From positions 992,001 through 1,056,000 of the forward strand of contig NZ_CP058557.1 in assembly GCF_018141165.1 (NCBI RefSeq): a stretch of DNA of 64,000 bases, in the 5' to 3' direction. Positions 28,188 to 37,789 of the stretch are shown in pieces. The stretch's first letter is position 1, and each line of letters starts with the position of its first letter. The notes beneath the pieces are model-generated. The model was given only the letters and a program-made list of their open reading frames with translations. It was not told the DNA's origin and ran no database searches. Made by a program: the position numbers and the translations under genes. The stretch comes from Alkaliphilus sp. B6464 (GTDB lineage Bacteria > Bacillota > Clostridia > Peptostreptococcales > Natronincolaceae).

Positions 28188-30161
28188 TCATAAAACCCTA
28201 AAATCTTTCATACTTTCTCCGAGAATATAGTATGAAAACCACATCAAATTCTGCTTCATAATAGCCACATTAATTCCTGGCTGGTCAGAACTATATGTCA
28301 TTCCTTTAAATATAATTAATTCTGTATCAACTTCCATATCCCTTAATCCTTTATATAGCTCATATGCATTTGGAGTTGGAACTCTTTCATCCTTTTCGCC
28401 ATGTTGGATTAAGGTAGGAGTACAGGCTGATTTAATATATGTGATTGGTGATGTTTTAGTATATATCTCTGGATCATTCCATGGATTATTTCCTAAATAC
28501 ATCCTAATAAAGTAAGGTATATCTGTATTTACATAATGGGTACTCCAATTAGTAATTCCACCTCCAACTGAAATAGCTTTAAATCTACTACTAAATGTAG
28601 AACAGAAAGCTGATATATATCCCCCGTTGCTCCATCCCATAACCCCTACTCTATCGTTATCTGCAATCCCTTTGTCAACTAGTTTATCCACTCCAGATAT
28701 AACATCATCGTAGTTAGCAATCCCCAATTTTCTATAGTTTGCTTTCAAGAATTCATTACCATAACCAGAACTTCCCCTGTAGTTTGGTTCTAAAACTATA
28801 AAGCCTTTTTCGATAAACTGTTCAATAGGATATTTCTCATTAAAATAGTCTAAAAATATTGGAAAGGATGCCCAACCTGGACCACCATGGATTACCACTA
28901 ATAATGGATATTTTTTATTTTCGTCAAACTCTACTGGGGTTGATAAAACTCCCTCTATTTCAAGACCATCACTACTTTGCCATGAGATTATTTCCTTGTT
29001 ACTTTTAAACTTTCCTTTAAAAAAGCTATTTTCATTAGTTATCTTTTTATCATCTAAATAGATTTCAAAGGTTTCATTTGTTATAGCCTTATTATAGGAT
29101 ATATGATTTCCATCTTTTGTTATAGAAGCATCCTTTATAAAACTATCTACTTTTTCGCTTAACATTTCCGCAGTGCCATTCTCAGATAGCAACCCAATAA
29201 GATAATTAGTTTTATTCTGCCATCTAATTAAAATCCCTTTAGCTGTCCATCGTATTGGAATAACCGTACTATCAAAATCTGTTAAAGGTTGAATTAACCC
29301 TCCATTATTAATATCATATATCTCTAGTGTACTGTCTTCTATATGAGTCTTATAGTAATCCTTCTCCCTTATGCTTGCTGAGTAACATATTTTGCTGCCT
29401 TCAGGAGAAAAGCAAACCCTCCCTCCCAACAACTTATCTATATTCATCTTTTGTAGCTCTCCAGCTTTAATATCTAGTATATATAGATCTCTATTAATAT
29501 AATCTCCCATATTTGGGCTTGGTGTAGCCATAAATACAACCTTTTTCCCATCATTTGAAATATCAAATTCATGGATATAAAAATCCTTACCATCAGTTAG
29601 TTGATAAACAACGCTATTTTCGTGTTCATATTTATCATTTTGTATCACTTTTTCTATTTCAATGTAATACAAACAATTATTCTGGTATTCCTTACCTATA
29701 TGATGGAAATCTCCATATAGTTCCTTACGTTTCTTTATCACCTCAGATTCTTTTGACTGTGCAACATAATAAAAACCCTTGCCAGTAGGCTCCCATTTGA
29801 ATTTACTGACCCCTTCTTTCTCATCAGTAATTTGAACCCCACTATAACCATCTATTGACTTAACAAAGATCTGATTTTTCTTATTATCCCCGTCACCAAC
29901 TGGGCTGAGGTATGCGATATCTCTAGAATCTGGAGACCATAATGGGTACGTACTTTCTATATCCCTAGTTGTCAATGGGCAACATTGCCCCTTATCTTTT
30001 TTATATATCCATACATGATTCTCATATTTATTGTCTTTCCAGTTAGCTGTCTTCTTGACAAATGCTACGTTTTTACCATCATCGCTTATGCTTGTGTCTG
30101 ATAAGATTGGTAATGAAATAGCCTCTTCTATACTTAGATATGTTTTTTCATTCATTTTCAT
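28188..30161 (-). CDS. S9 family (prolyl oligopeptidase-type) peptidase, catalytic His apparently missing
   Basis: A 657-aa protein with an N-terminal beta-propeller (WSPDSRDIAYLSP-type blades, about 1-380) and a C-terminal alpha/beta-hydrolase domain (about 400-650). The nucleophile is in GVMGWSNGGYISA and the Asp in HGEKDERVP. The third triad member should lie about 35 residues later in a GxxHxxxxP context; here the segment is KGMTYSSDQPG and no His occurs after the Asp. It may therefore be inactive, use another residue, or have a changed role. Start ATG 30161 behind a GGGGGG tract. Downstream of an ABC exporter operon on the same strand; an eroded copy of its 5' part lies at 33904-34442. 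Confidence 0.85.
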   Translation of the reverse strand: MKMNEKTYLSIEEAISLPILSDTSISDDGKNVAFVKKTANWKDNKYENHVWIYKKDKGQCCPLTTRDIESTYPLWSPDSRDIAYLSPVGDGDNKKNQIFVKSIDGYSGVQITDEKEGVSKFKWEPTGKGFYYVAQSKESEVIKKRKELYGDFHHIGKEYQNNCLYYIEIEKVIQNDKYEHENSVVYQLTDGKDFYIHEFDISNDGKKVVFMATPSPNMGDYINRDLYILDIKAGELQKMNIDKLLGGRVCFSPEGSKICYSASIREKDYYKTHIEDSTLEIYDINNGGLIQPLTDFDSTVIPIRWTAKGILIRWQNKTNYLIGLLSENGTAEMLSEKVDSFIKDASITKDGNHISYNKAITNETFEIYLDDKKITNENSFFKGKFKSNKEIISWQSSDGLEIEGVLSTPVEFDENKKYPLLVVIHGGPGWASFPIFLDYFNEKYPIEQFIEKGFIVLEPNYRGSSGYGNEFLKANYRKLGIANYDDVISGVDKLVDKGIADNDRVGVMGWSNGGYISAFCSTFSSRFKAISVGGGITNWSTHYVNTDIPYFIRMYLGNNPWNDPEIYTKTSPITYIKSACTPTLIQHGEKDERVPTPNAYELYKGLRDMEVDTELIIFKGMTYSSDQPGINVAIMKQNLMWFSYYILGESMKDFRVL

Positions 30162-30295
30162 TAATAACCCCCCCTAGTTTTAATTTTTAGCCTTGTTACT
30201 CTTCCCAAAGATGGGACATCCTGAATCTTTATCCATAGTTTATAATTCGGTCCAACTCCTTGCCCCTACCCTATCCATATATTTTTTTATTCTAA

Positions 30296-30344
30296 GACAA
30301 AAAAATCATCTCTCTATGGTATATGTTACCATAAAGGGATGATT
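30296..30344 (-). terminator. Terminator of the ABC exporter operon (copy A)
   Basis: Stem of 18 bp with few mismatches (30304-30321/30327-30344) followed on the minus strand by TTTTTTTGTC. The same structure exists at 34619-34657 in the duplicated block. It may also work as an attenuator for the S9 gene. Confidence 0.8.
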
Positions 30345-30434
30345 TCGCTTCAACCTTTTTAAAAATAGTTTAACTTTTTTAAAAACAAATTAATTAATGT
30401 TTCAACATTATTAAATAAATGTATATATGTTTCT

Positions 30435-31205
30435 TTATTGATAAATACTTGCAATAGACTTCTTCCAAAAGTAAGAGCTTGCTGTTACTAAAACAATGGC
30501 AGCTATCATTGCCATCCCAATATAACTCCAATTAAATCCATTCCATAATATATTAACAGGGTAATTATAAATTACTAAAACAGGAATTACTAATACTAAG
30601 ATATGATTTAACCATAATTTATAAATCCCCGCTGGGTTTTTTCCTAATTCCATAATGGACCAAAACATTTGAATTAAGCCATTAACCTTAATAAATCTTA
30701 AAGACATAGTTATAATAAAAAAGAATATAGAATAAATTATTAGTATGGAAGGGATTACTTGAAAAACAAACCATAATAAGTTTACAGCAGGTATTGAATA
30801 ACTTATGGTCACAAATATAATTAACACTATTCCCCACACAGCTCCAAACAGAATTCCAAAATTCATATATCTCATAGATACATAAAATATATTATTAATT
30901 GGTTTTAAAAGTATAAAATCTATATCATAGTTTTGTATACTTTTAGGAACTCGAATCAAGCTGAAAAAGAATAGTCCACCAAAAATAGAGTCTACAATCC
31001 AAATAATGCCCTGCAATAACAACATTTGTGTTTTATCCCATCCCCCAATGCTTGGTGTGAACTTCATTAGAATTAAAATATTAATAAGAGAAATAATGCT
31101 ATTTACAAACATTAAAGCTATTTGAGTTATAAAATGTGCTCTATACTGCATATCTTTTATAAAGTTAATCTTAAGAAATAATTTGAAAATATTAATATAT
31201 CTCAT
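30435..31205 (-). CDS. ABC-2 type permease, second subunit (COG3694-like)
   Basis: A 256-aa membrane protein with six predicted helices. The sequence LIRVPKSIQNYDIDFILLKPINNIFYVSMRY corresponds to the conserved ...YDxxLLxPxxxxF... of the DUF990/ABC-2 exporter family that works in a permease pair with a COG4586-type ATPase. Third gene of the three-gene exporter; 15 nt after the first permease. Substrate unknown; relatives are linked to export of toxic compounds or peptides. Its closeness to an S9 peptidase gene may mean peptide handling, but this is only context. Confidence 0.8.
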   Translation of the reverse strand: MRYINIFKLFLKINFIKDMQYRAHFITQIALMFVNSIISLINILILMKFTPSIGGWDKTQMLLLQGIIWIVDSIFGGLFFFSLIRVPKSIQNYDIDFILLKPINNIFYVSMRYMNFGILFGAVWGIVLIIFVTISYSIPAVNLLWFVFQVIPSILIIYSIFFFIITMSLRFIKVNGLIQMFWSIMELGKNPAGIYKLWLNHILVLVIPVLVIYNYPVNILWNGFNWSYIGMAMIAAIVLVTASSYFWKKSIASIYQ

Positions 31206-31220
31206 ATGTTATCACTCCAC

Positions 31221-32018
31221 TTACATACTATATCCAGAGTATTTCTTTCTTCCTTTTCTCCATAAAAAAATAGCAAGCACTCCAATTATTATCACCCACA
31301 GTAATTGTAATAATAAACCATTTCTAATTGCCATTAGATCTAAATTATTTAATAAAATTTCAATAGGAAAATATAAAGTCAACTGAAATGGCAAAAAACT
31401 TACTATTCTAAAAAATAAATTAGGAAAAAAACTTAAGGGAACTATTGCACCACTAAGTAGCAATGCTATATTTCTAAAAAAATCTAATATTGCTGTATTT
31501 TCTTCAAACCAAAAAGTTATTACCCCTAATATAAATCCCATGATAAATTGAATAATAATTGCCATAATAAATGCTACTATGAATAATAGTAGGTTTCTTG
31601 AATTAATTTCCAGCTTCAACCTACTTATTATAAAAAATAATATTACGGGTATTAATCTCAGTAGAGAAAAACTAATTTTTTTTGAAAAAAAATATAAAAA
31701 CTTCATTTTGACAAAAGAAATAGGCTTTAATAATTGACTATTTAAATTACCACTTTGAATATCATCGCCTAATTCAACTGATAAAGAACGACTTTCTGTC
31801 ATTTGTTGAATAAAATAAACTAAAATAAAATAGCTAACAATATTATTGTAATCATAATTACCAATTGAATGTCCATTTCTATAAAAAAATATTGATTTCC
31901 ATAAAAATATATTGATTAATAATGGTACACTTCCAAATATAATTTGACTTATTATATTTACTTTATACATCAATTCTTCTTTCCAACTTGCAGAAATTAT
32001 TGCTTTCACCACTCTCAT
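31221..32018 (-). CDS. ABC-2 type permease, first subunit (COG4587-like)
   Basis: A 265-aa membrane protein with six helices; ESRSLSVELGDDIQSGNLNSQLLKPISF is the typical cytoplasmic loop of DUF990 permeases (GxLxxxLLKPxxF). It pairs with the next gene to form the membrane channel. It lies 9 nt after the ATPase gene, which supports one operon. ATG (complement 32016-32018) behind GAGGTGG. The exporter family is recognised from the gene trio and loop motif; the cargo is unknown. Confidence 0.82.
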   Translation of the reverse strand: MRVVKAIISASWKEELMYKVNIISQIIFGSVPLLINIFLWKSIFFYRNGHSIGNYDYNNIVSYFILVYFIQQMTESRSLSVELGDDIQSGNLNSQLLKPISFVKMKFLYFFSKKISFSLLRLIPVILFFIISRLKLEINSRNLLLFIVAFIMAIIIQFIMGFILGVITFWFEENTAILDFFRNIALLLSGAIVPLSFFPNLFFRIVSFLPFQLTLYFPIEILLNNLDLMAIRNGLLLQLLWVIIIGVLAIFLWRKGRKKYSGYSM

Positions 32019-32027
32019 TATCCACCT

Positions 32028-32996
32028 CTAAGTTAATAGTTTATTAGATAATACATCTTCCAAATTATCTTCTTCAACGGTAATTTGCACTACACTTTCT
32101 TGGCTTCCCAACATAGCTTTGACATCTCTAAGCTTCTCCTTAGGAATTTCTAATATTGTTTCAAACTTATCTTGTTTTTTAATAAATTCCAAAGGAATAT
32201 CAAAATTAATATCCTCATCATGATTTACTATAATTGTTTTCCTTTTTGGTGCATACATATTCTTAAAGTTCTCTAAACTTCCATCATATATTAGATTTCC
32301 GTAGTTTAGTAATAGCATTTTCGAGCATAATCTCTCAATATCCACAAGATTATGGCTTGTAACTATCATTGTACTATTACGTTCTTTATTATATTGAATC
32401 AAAAAATTTCTAATATTATTTTGTGCTATAAAATCAAGCCCTATAGTAGGTTCATCTAATAAAATTAGTTCTGGCTTGTGAAGTAAAACTGATATAATTT
32501 CAAGTTTCATTCTCTCTCCTAGCGAAACCTTTCTTAATTGTGTTTTAAGAAGGTGATCAACTCTCATTAACTTCGATAATTTATCTAACTCATCTTTAAA
32601 CCATGAATCATCAACTTCATAAATTTCCTTTTCAATTTTTAGTGCATCAATAGCAGATAAATCTAAAGGAAGCTGTCCTCTTTGACCCATAATAAAACCA
32701 ATATTTTTCAAAAAACTATTTTCTTTGTTCCATGGATTAGTATTTAAAACTTTTATTTCTCCTTTTGTAGGATATATTAATCCAGCTAAACATTTAAGTA
32801 ATGTTGTTTTCCCTGCACCATTGAGGCCTATTAATCCTACCACTTCACCGGGTTCAATATTAAAAGATATATCATCTAATGCTAAAATATTTTTATATTC
32901 TCTTTTAAATAAACTTTTTAACGAGTTCTGTATACCTATATCTTTTTGAAGTGTCCTAAAACACTTACTAAGAGAATTTACTTCTATAGATCCCAT
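32028..32996 (-). CDS. ABC exporter ATP-binding protein (COG4586-like)
   Basis: 322 aa from ATG 32996 with AGGAGGT upstream; the longer reading to 33074 has no ribosome site. Walker A GLNGAGKTTLLK, signature VSLGERMKLEI (LSxGE variant), Walker B LILLDEPTIGLD, H-loop in VTSHNL. Residues after 230 form the C-terminal extension typical of this exporter group. Energises the two permeases encoded downstream. First gene of the operon; the upstream DNA is the debris-rich stretch described separately. Confidence 0.9.
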   Translation of the reverse strand: MGSIEVNSLSKCFRTLQKDIGIQNSLKSLFKREYKNILALDDISFNIEPGEVVGLIGLNGAGKTTLLKCLAGLIYPTKGEIKVLNTNPWNKENSFLKNIGFIMGQRGQLPLDLSAIDALKIEKEIYEVDDSWFKDELDKLSKLMRVDHLLKTQLRKVSLGERMKLEIISVLLHKPELILLDEPTIGLDFIAQNNIRNFLIQYNKERNSTMIVTSHNLVDIERLCSKMLLLNYGNLIYDGSLENFKNMYAPKRKTIIVNHDEDINFDIPLEFIKKQDKFETILEIPKEKLRDVKAMLGSQESVVQITVEEDNLEDVLSNKLLT

Positions 32997-33149
32997 ATAT
33001 ACCTCCTCAAATATACGATAAAGGATTATCCTTCGTAAATCTTTTGTACAACAATTTTTTTGTCGACTGTTCATATAAAATTAATATCTTTTTTAATGCT
33101 AACCTACTTTTACTGTGGATTAGAAGTATCTAATGAAATCTTAACCATA

Positions 33150-33272
33150 GGATCAGGCATCAAGCTTGCTAGAGCTAATGTTGAAAAATACAAAATTCTT
33201 TGGATTCATACTCAGACAATAAAAGATAAATCTATTGATGAAATTTATAAAGTCTTAAAAATAGCAAGCTAA
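33150..33272 (+). pseudogene. Possible remnant of a serine recombinase C-terminus
   Basis: The frame ending at 33272 encodes GIKLARANVEKYKIL then IKDKSIDEIYKVLKIAS. This resembles the GxKLGRPxAxxEKY linker and helix-turn-helix tail (KSIxEIxKxLxI) of Tn3-type resolvases, without catalytic domain. It has no convincing start. Nearby, on the minus strand (33544-33700), is a short hydrophilic coiled-coil frame with stops, also without a start. Both look like decayed gene ends between the ABC operon and the peptidase remnant; family assignment is tentative. Confidence 0.25.
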
Positions 33273-33903
33273 AGTGCCAATGGAGTATTCATTAGCTATT
33301 TGACTGTAAAATTTTGTATGTAAAAGTGCAAATTTATAGTATTTTTTATGTTTTTTACTTATTATGTATATATCATATATTGGAAATTTCAACAATGATA
33401 AACTTTGTGTAAGGATCTTTTTATTTGCCTTTTATCATTTGGATTGGAGTGTATACATCCAGTCACAATAACCACTCCTGTATACTTTCAGTAAATTGCA
33501 CATTTTTTCTACAACATTCTTTTAAGCACTGATTTTAATAGATTTATATTTGATAACAGTTGTTACTTCTGTGTTTTTTATGAAAAGGACTACTTAATCT
33601 TTTTAATACTTCAACTATATCCTTGATATCATCTAATTTATTTTTTAGATTTTTGTTTTCAACTTCTATCCGAGTTAACTTTTTAGAAAAAGCATCTTCA
33701 TTAATAAACTATTAATGTTTTATTCTCTATTACATATTAGAGCCCCTTTATAAAACATTCGTCTAATTATTGCAAATATCGACACTGACTATTATCTAAT
33801 AAAGCAATATACATCTCAAAATCATACATAAATTTAAATTATTTTGCATCTCTGATACTTCTATTTCATCTTTATCCTTACCACTGCTATCAGAATTTTC
33901 TGG

Positions 33904-34442
33904 GTGTTCATATTTATCATTTTGTATCACTTTTTCTATTTCAATGTAATATAAACAATTATTCTGGTATTCCTTACCTATATGATGGAAATCTCCATAT
34001 AGTTTCTTACGTTTCTTTATCACCTCAGATTCTTTTGACTGTGCAACATAATAAAAACCCTTGCCAGTAGGCCCCTATTTGAATTTACTGACCCCTTCTT
34101 TCTCATCAGTAATTTGAACCCCACTATAACCATCTATTGACTTAACAAAGATCTGATTTTTCTTATTATCCCCGTCACCAACTGGGCTAAGGTATGCGAT
34201 ATCTCTAGAATCTGGAGACCATAATGGGTACGTACTTTCTATATCCCTAGTTGTCAATGGGCAACATTGCCCCTTATCTTTTTTATATATCCATACATGA
34301 TTCTCATATTTATTGTCTTTCCAGTTAGCTGTCTTCTTAACAAATGCTACGTTTTGCCATCATCACTTATGTTTGTAACTGATAAAGTTGGTAATGAAAT
34401 AATCTATTCTATACCTAGATATGTTTTTTCATTCATTTTCAT
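33904..34442 (-). pseudogene. Truncated, frameshifted copy of the S9 peptidase N-terminus
   Basis: Closely similar to codons 1-180 of the intact S9 gene at 28188-30161, offset about 4.28 kb. Disabling changes: a one-base loss in the TTTTT run near 34354 (frameshift), TGG to TAG in the FKWEPTG stretch (near 34080), and loss of everything beyond codon 180. The sequence turns unrelated at 33904. The 5' noncoding region and the terminator stem are also duplicated. This is a relic of a tandem duplication of the peptidase/exporter region. Confidence 0.88.
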
Positions 34443-34610
34443 TAATAAACCCCCTAGTTTTAATTCCTTCTAGACTTGTTGCTCTTCCCAAAGATAGGAC
34501 ATCCTGAATCTTTATCCATGGTTTATAATTTTGTCCAACTCCTTGCCCCTACCCTCATCTTATATTTTTTTATTTTATCTTATCCTCATTTATATTTCTT
34601 TTTCTTTTAG

Positions 34611-34657
34611 ACAAAAAAATCACCCCTCTATGGTATATATTACCATAGAGGGGTGAT
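34611..34657 (-). terminator. Terminator stem, copy B
   Basis: Arms 34619-34635/34641-34657: the inner 15 bp (CACCCCTCTATGGTA/TACCATAGAGGGGTG) are perfectly paired and the stem extends by AT, followed on the minus strand by TTTTTTTGTC. It is better paired than copy A. Confidence 0.8.
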
Positions 34658-34700
34658 CTTGATTCAATTTTTTTAAAGCGGCTTAACTTTTTTTAAAAAC

Positions 34701-35320
34701 TACAATAAATTGTAGGTTTATAAAAAAGTTTGATCAAAATAATCTATTAATCTGTTGATTTTCCGTAAGAATAAGAGCTAAATTTTGAAAAAAGTTTAAT
34801 CAAAATTTAGTTTTAGTTTTTTTAAATACTATTTATTTTTGTAAAAAAGTTTGATTATTTTTATAATGCTAATAATATAAAATTTATATTATATTTCGAT
34901 TATAGTATTTACTCTCTAGTATATACAACTCAATTGATTATATACTTAATAATATATAAATATAACCAATATTTATGGTTGATTCATTCTACTTAGCTGT
35001 GATCTTATAACACCATAATATCAGGATCTTACAATTGTATGTTCTAATATTGCATACTAATATTTCTAAGCCTTCTATATCTATTATATAGACACATGAC
35101 ATTAAAAAAGTTATTATAAATTCATCGCAAAATATCGTAATATTGCACTAATATGGTGTTAATATAAATGAATCATGGAGAAAATAATATAAATTATTCA
35201 TAAAACCAAATGATCTTAGGTCAATATAATGTAAAACTATAACTTACTTACTAATAAAATTAAACTATAAATAAAACTACTCTACTATTTAAGCTGATAG
35301 AACCTATAAATGAATCATTT
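34701..35320. other. Gene-free AT-rich stretch with repeated AAAAAAGTTTGATCA motif
   Basis: No reading frame with a ribosome site was seen. The motif AAAAAAGTTTGATCA occurs at 34722-34736, with one-base variants at 34788-34802 and 34843-34857. Other copies are at 28107-28122 and, on the minus strand, near 37739-37753. Nothing else is recognisable. Confidence 0.5.
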
Positions 35321-35324
35321 TAAT

Positions 35325-35351
35325 GGTACGATGAACCTGTCCCCACTTCCC
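35325..35351. repeat. 27-bp repeat, left copy (pair at 37490-37516)
   Basis: GGTACGATGAACCTGTCCCC then ACTTCCC; 25 of 27 positions are identical to 37490-37516, same orientation. GC-rich against its surroundings. The reverse complement (GTGGGGACAGGTTCATCGT) resembles sequences that accompany REP-associated (Y1) transposases in Clostridia; that link is from memory and not shown here. Confidence 0.75.
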
Positions 35352-35370
35352 CCTTTTTAAAATCTTATAT

Positions 35371-35404
35371 AAAATCCTACTGATTTAACTATCGGTAGGA
35401 TTTT
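35371..35404. terminator. Orphan bidirectional stem-loop upstream of the chemoreceptor
   Basis: Stem AAAATCCTACTGAT/ATCGGTAGGATTTT (one mismatch), 6-nt loop, T-rich on the + side. No gene ends nearby, so it may belong to a lost gene or insulate the chemoreceptor gene. Confidence 0.6.
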
Positions 35405-35601
35405 ATTATTTTTACTTATTTTTAATCACTATTTACATATCAGATTACATATAATTATCGAAATTTTAAAAAGAAAAGAGGAATATATAGAATAATGGTG
35501 AAATTAATATTAAATAATACGTTTTGGGTACTATTTAAATATAATCGAAGGGATTTATTAGATAAAAATTTATTAATACAACCTATAAGGAGGACATATA
35601 A

Positions 35602-37305
35602 ATGTTAAGAAATTTAAAAATAGCAAAAAAACTTAATTTTGCATTTTTATTAATTATAATTCTGGCTCTAATAATTGGTAGTTTAAGTATAATATACTTA
35701 AATGAATTGGAAAATTCAATAATTAATTTGTATAATCGTCCATTTACAGTTAGAGGAGCAGTTTTACAAGCTGAACGTGATATAATTAAGATACATAGAG
35801 AAATGAAAGATATTTCTATGGGTACAACTCTTTCTAGAATTGAAAACTCAGAGAAAATAATTAATGAACTTGAGAAAAATATATATGAAGATTTTGATAT
35901 AATATACGATCGTTTTGCCGGAGATATAAGCATGGTAGATGAAGCCTATAATGCATTTAAAAATTGGAAGCCTATTCGAGATGAAATAATTGAATTTATA
36001 AAAGCTGGTGATGTAGAACAAGCTGCATTAATAACTCAACAAAAAGGTGGCAATCAAGTTCGACTAGTAGAAAGCTTTCTAGGACCTATACGCGACCTTG
36101 CATTTAATAGAGCTGAAGAGCTATATCAAACTGCAGGAATAACAGTTGCGACTTCTAGAAATATTATTATTGTTACTTTAGTTTGTATTGTTTTATTTTC
36201 TCTAATTACTGCTATTGTAATAACAAGGTCAATAACAAAACCCATACAGGAATTACAGAATATTATGGGGCAAGCAGAAAATGGGGATTTAACAGTTCAG
36301 GTTCTGGTAAATAGTAAGGATGAAATTGGGGAACTAAGTAATAGCTTTAATACAATGATAGGAAATATAAGAAAACTATTTAATGAAACTGTAGATATAA
36401 TTGAAAAAGTAGAAAACTCTTCAGATATAATTGCTACATCAGTAGAAGAGATTGGACAATCAAGTAATGAGGTTTCAAAAACAATTCAAGAAATTGCTAT
36501 GGGTGCTACAAATCAAGCGCAGGAAACTCAAGAAACCTCTAATATAACAAATACATTAGCTGAAAGAATAGAAAGTATTAAGGAAAACTCTATAAAAACT
36601 AGCAGTAGTATTACTGAAATGAGAGGCAAAACTGATTTAGGTATTCAATCCATCGCTACACTTAAGGATGGGTTCAGTAAAAATATTGAGGCTGCTCAAA
36701 ATGCAAATAATGGAATCAAAGAACTAACTCATAAATCTCAATCTATTGGAATGATTGTAGATACTATTAACTCTATTGCAGAACAAACTAACTTATTAGC
36801 ATTAAATGCTGCAATAGAAGCAGCAAGAGCAGGAGATGCAGGTAGAGGATTTGCAGTTGTAGCAGAAGAAGTAAGAAAACTAGCAGAGCAAAGCTCTACA
36901 GCTACTAGTGAGATTCAAAAGATAATTGATGAAATAAGAATGATCATAGTGAATACACAAGATAAAATGAACTATACAGTAGATGCTGTTAATAATGCAA
37001 ATGATGCGTTAATTCATACAGAAAAGGTTTTTACGGATATAAACGTTGCCACAGATGATGTATCTGAAAATATTATTTTCTTAAATCAATATATTGAAGA
37101 TATCGATAGTGCTAAAAGCAGAGTGTTACAATCCATAGAAAGTATTTCAGCTATATCAGAAGAATCTGCAGCATCAACTCAACAGGTAAGTGCATCTGCT
37201 GAAGAACAGACAGCTTCAGTAGATGAGGTTGTAGCAACTATGCAAGAGTTAAATAATACTGTAAAAATATTATCAAGTGCTATTAGTGTATTTAAGTTGA
37301 AATAG
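35602..37305 (+). CDS. Methyl-accepting chemotaxis protein
   Basis: A 567-aa receptor: TM1 (11-33), four-helix-bundle ligand domain (about 34-186), TM2 (187-208), HAMP (about 209-262) and a cytoplasmic signalling coiled coil (about 290-567) with the hairpin tip [28 protein letters not shown]. Couples CheA/CheW to a ligand sensed outside; ligand unknown. No CheB/R docking pentapeptide at the C-terminus. AAGGAGGA before the ATG. It stands alone, far from any che genes, and is bracketed by the two 27-bp repeats, so it may have been acquired or moved as a unit. Confidence 0.95.
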   Translation: MLRNLKIAKKLNFAFLLIIILALIIGSLSIIYLNELENSIINLYNRPFTVRGAVLQAERDIIKIHREMKDISMGTTLSRIENSEKIINELEKNIYEDFDIIYDRFAGDISMVDEAYNAFKNWKPIRDEIIEFIKAGDVEQAALITQQKGGNQVRLVESFLGPIRDLAFNRAEELYQTAGITVATSRNIIIVTLVCIVLFSLITAIVITRSITKPIQELQNIMGQAENGDLTVQVLVNSKDEIGELSNSFNTMIGNIRKLFNETVDIIEKVENSSDIIATSVEEIGQSSNEVSKTIQEIAMGATNQAQETQETSNITNTLAERIESIKENSIKTSSSITEMRGKTDLGIQSIATLKDGFSKNIEAAQNANNGIKELTHKSQSIGMIVDTINSIAEQTNLLALNAAIEAARAGDAGRGFAVVAEEVRKLAEQSSTATSEIQKIIDEIRMIIVNTQDKMNYTVDAVNNANDALIHTEKVFTDINVATDDVSENIIFLNQYIEDIDSAKSRVLQSIESISAISEESAASTQQVSASAEEQTASVDEVVATMQELNNTVKILSSAISVFKLK

Positions 37306-37339
37306 TATGAAGATTTGATTAAATCGATATATTCCTCTA

Positions 37340-37375
37340 CTGGAGTTGATTAATAATTATCGACTCCAGATTTTT
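37340..37375 (+). terminator. Terminator of the chemoreceptor gene
   Basis: Stem CTGGAGTTGA/TCGACTCCAG (10-nt loop, one G-T) followed by ATTTTT. Confidence 0.8.
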
Positions 37376-37489
37376 CGTTGTGATATAGTTCTTGTAAAAA
37401 TTTACTTTTGTTACGTATTTAAGTGATGTAGCTTTCCATTAGGATAATGACTGTATTGCAGTACTTATTAAATATTATTATGAATAAGT

Positions 37490-37516
37490 GGCACGATGGA
37501 CCTGTCCCCACTTCCC
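37490..37516. repeat. 27-bp repeat, right copy
   Basis: GGCACGATGGACCTGTCCCC then ACTTCCC; differs at two positions from 35325-35351. The stretch between the chemoreceptor terminator and this repeat has no gene. Confidence 0.75.
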
Positions 37517-37640
37517 AACGTAAAAGTTTTATAACTATAATTTATTCCGTTATTTCTAGTTTGTTAGTCTAATAAAAAATAATATATAAAATCACTATAA
37601 TTGAGTAAATTACTCTGCCTTTAAACTATTATTAATAAAA

Positions 37641-37678
37641 ATATAAAAAGCAGATCTTTTTAGATCTGCTTTTTATAT
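37641..37678. terminator. Terminator of glmS
   Basis: A 17-bp perfect stem ATATAAAAAGCAGATCT/AGATCTGCTTTTTATAT with a TTTT loop; ends in T/A runs on both sides and is 110 nt past the glmS stop. Confidence 0.82.
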
Positions 37679-37789
37679 CCATATTTTTAACATCTGTAAA
37701 TGCGATTTTGATCTAAAAATATCAATCTTTTTTATAAATTATCAAACTTTATTTTAAATCGACAATAAATGTTTATAATTTGTCTCCCA

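Larger units (their letters stand above)
33904..34700. repeat. Duplicated block B (copy A at 29622-30387)
   Basis: About 0.8 kb shared with 29622-30387 in the same orientation: peptidase 5' end, leader, terminator stem and the AAAAAC-rich edge. Block B carries an extra insertion of roughly 30 nt of T-rich sequence near 34560-34600. The ABC exporter genes lie between the copies. Confidence 0.85.

Noticed and set aside
33060-33272. 70-codon + strand reading frame as a real gene
   Set aside because: Its start overlaps the leader of the ABC operon and lacks a ribosome site. Only the last part looks like a gene remnant, listed as such.
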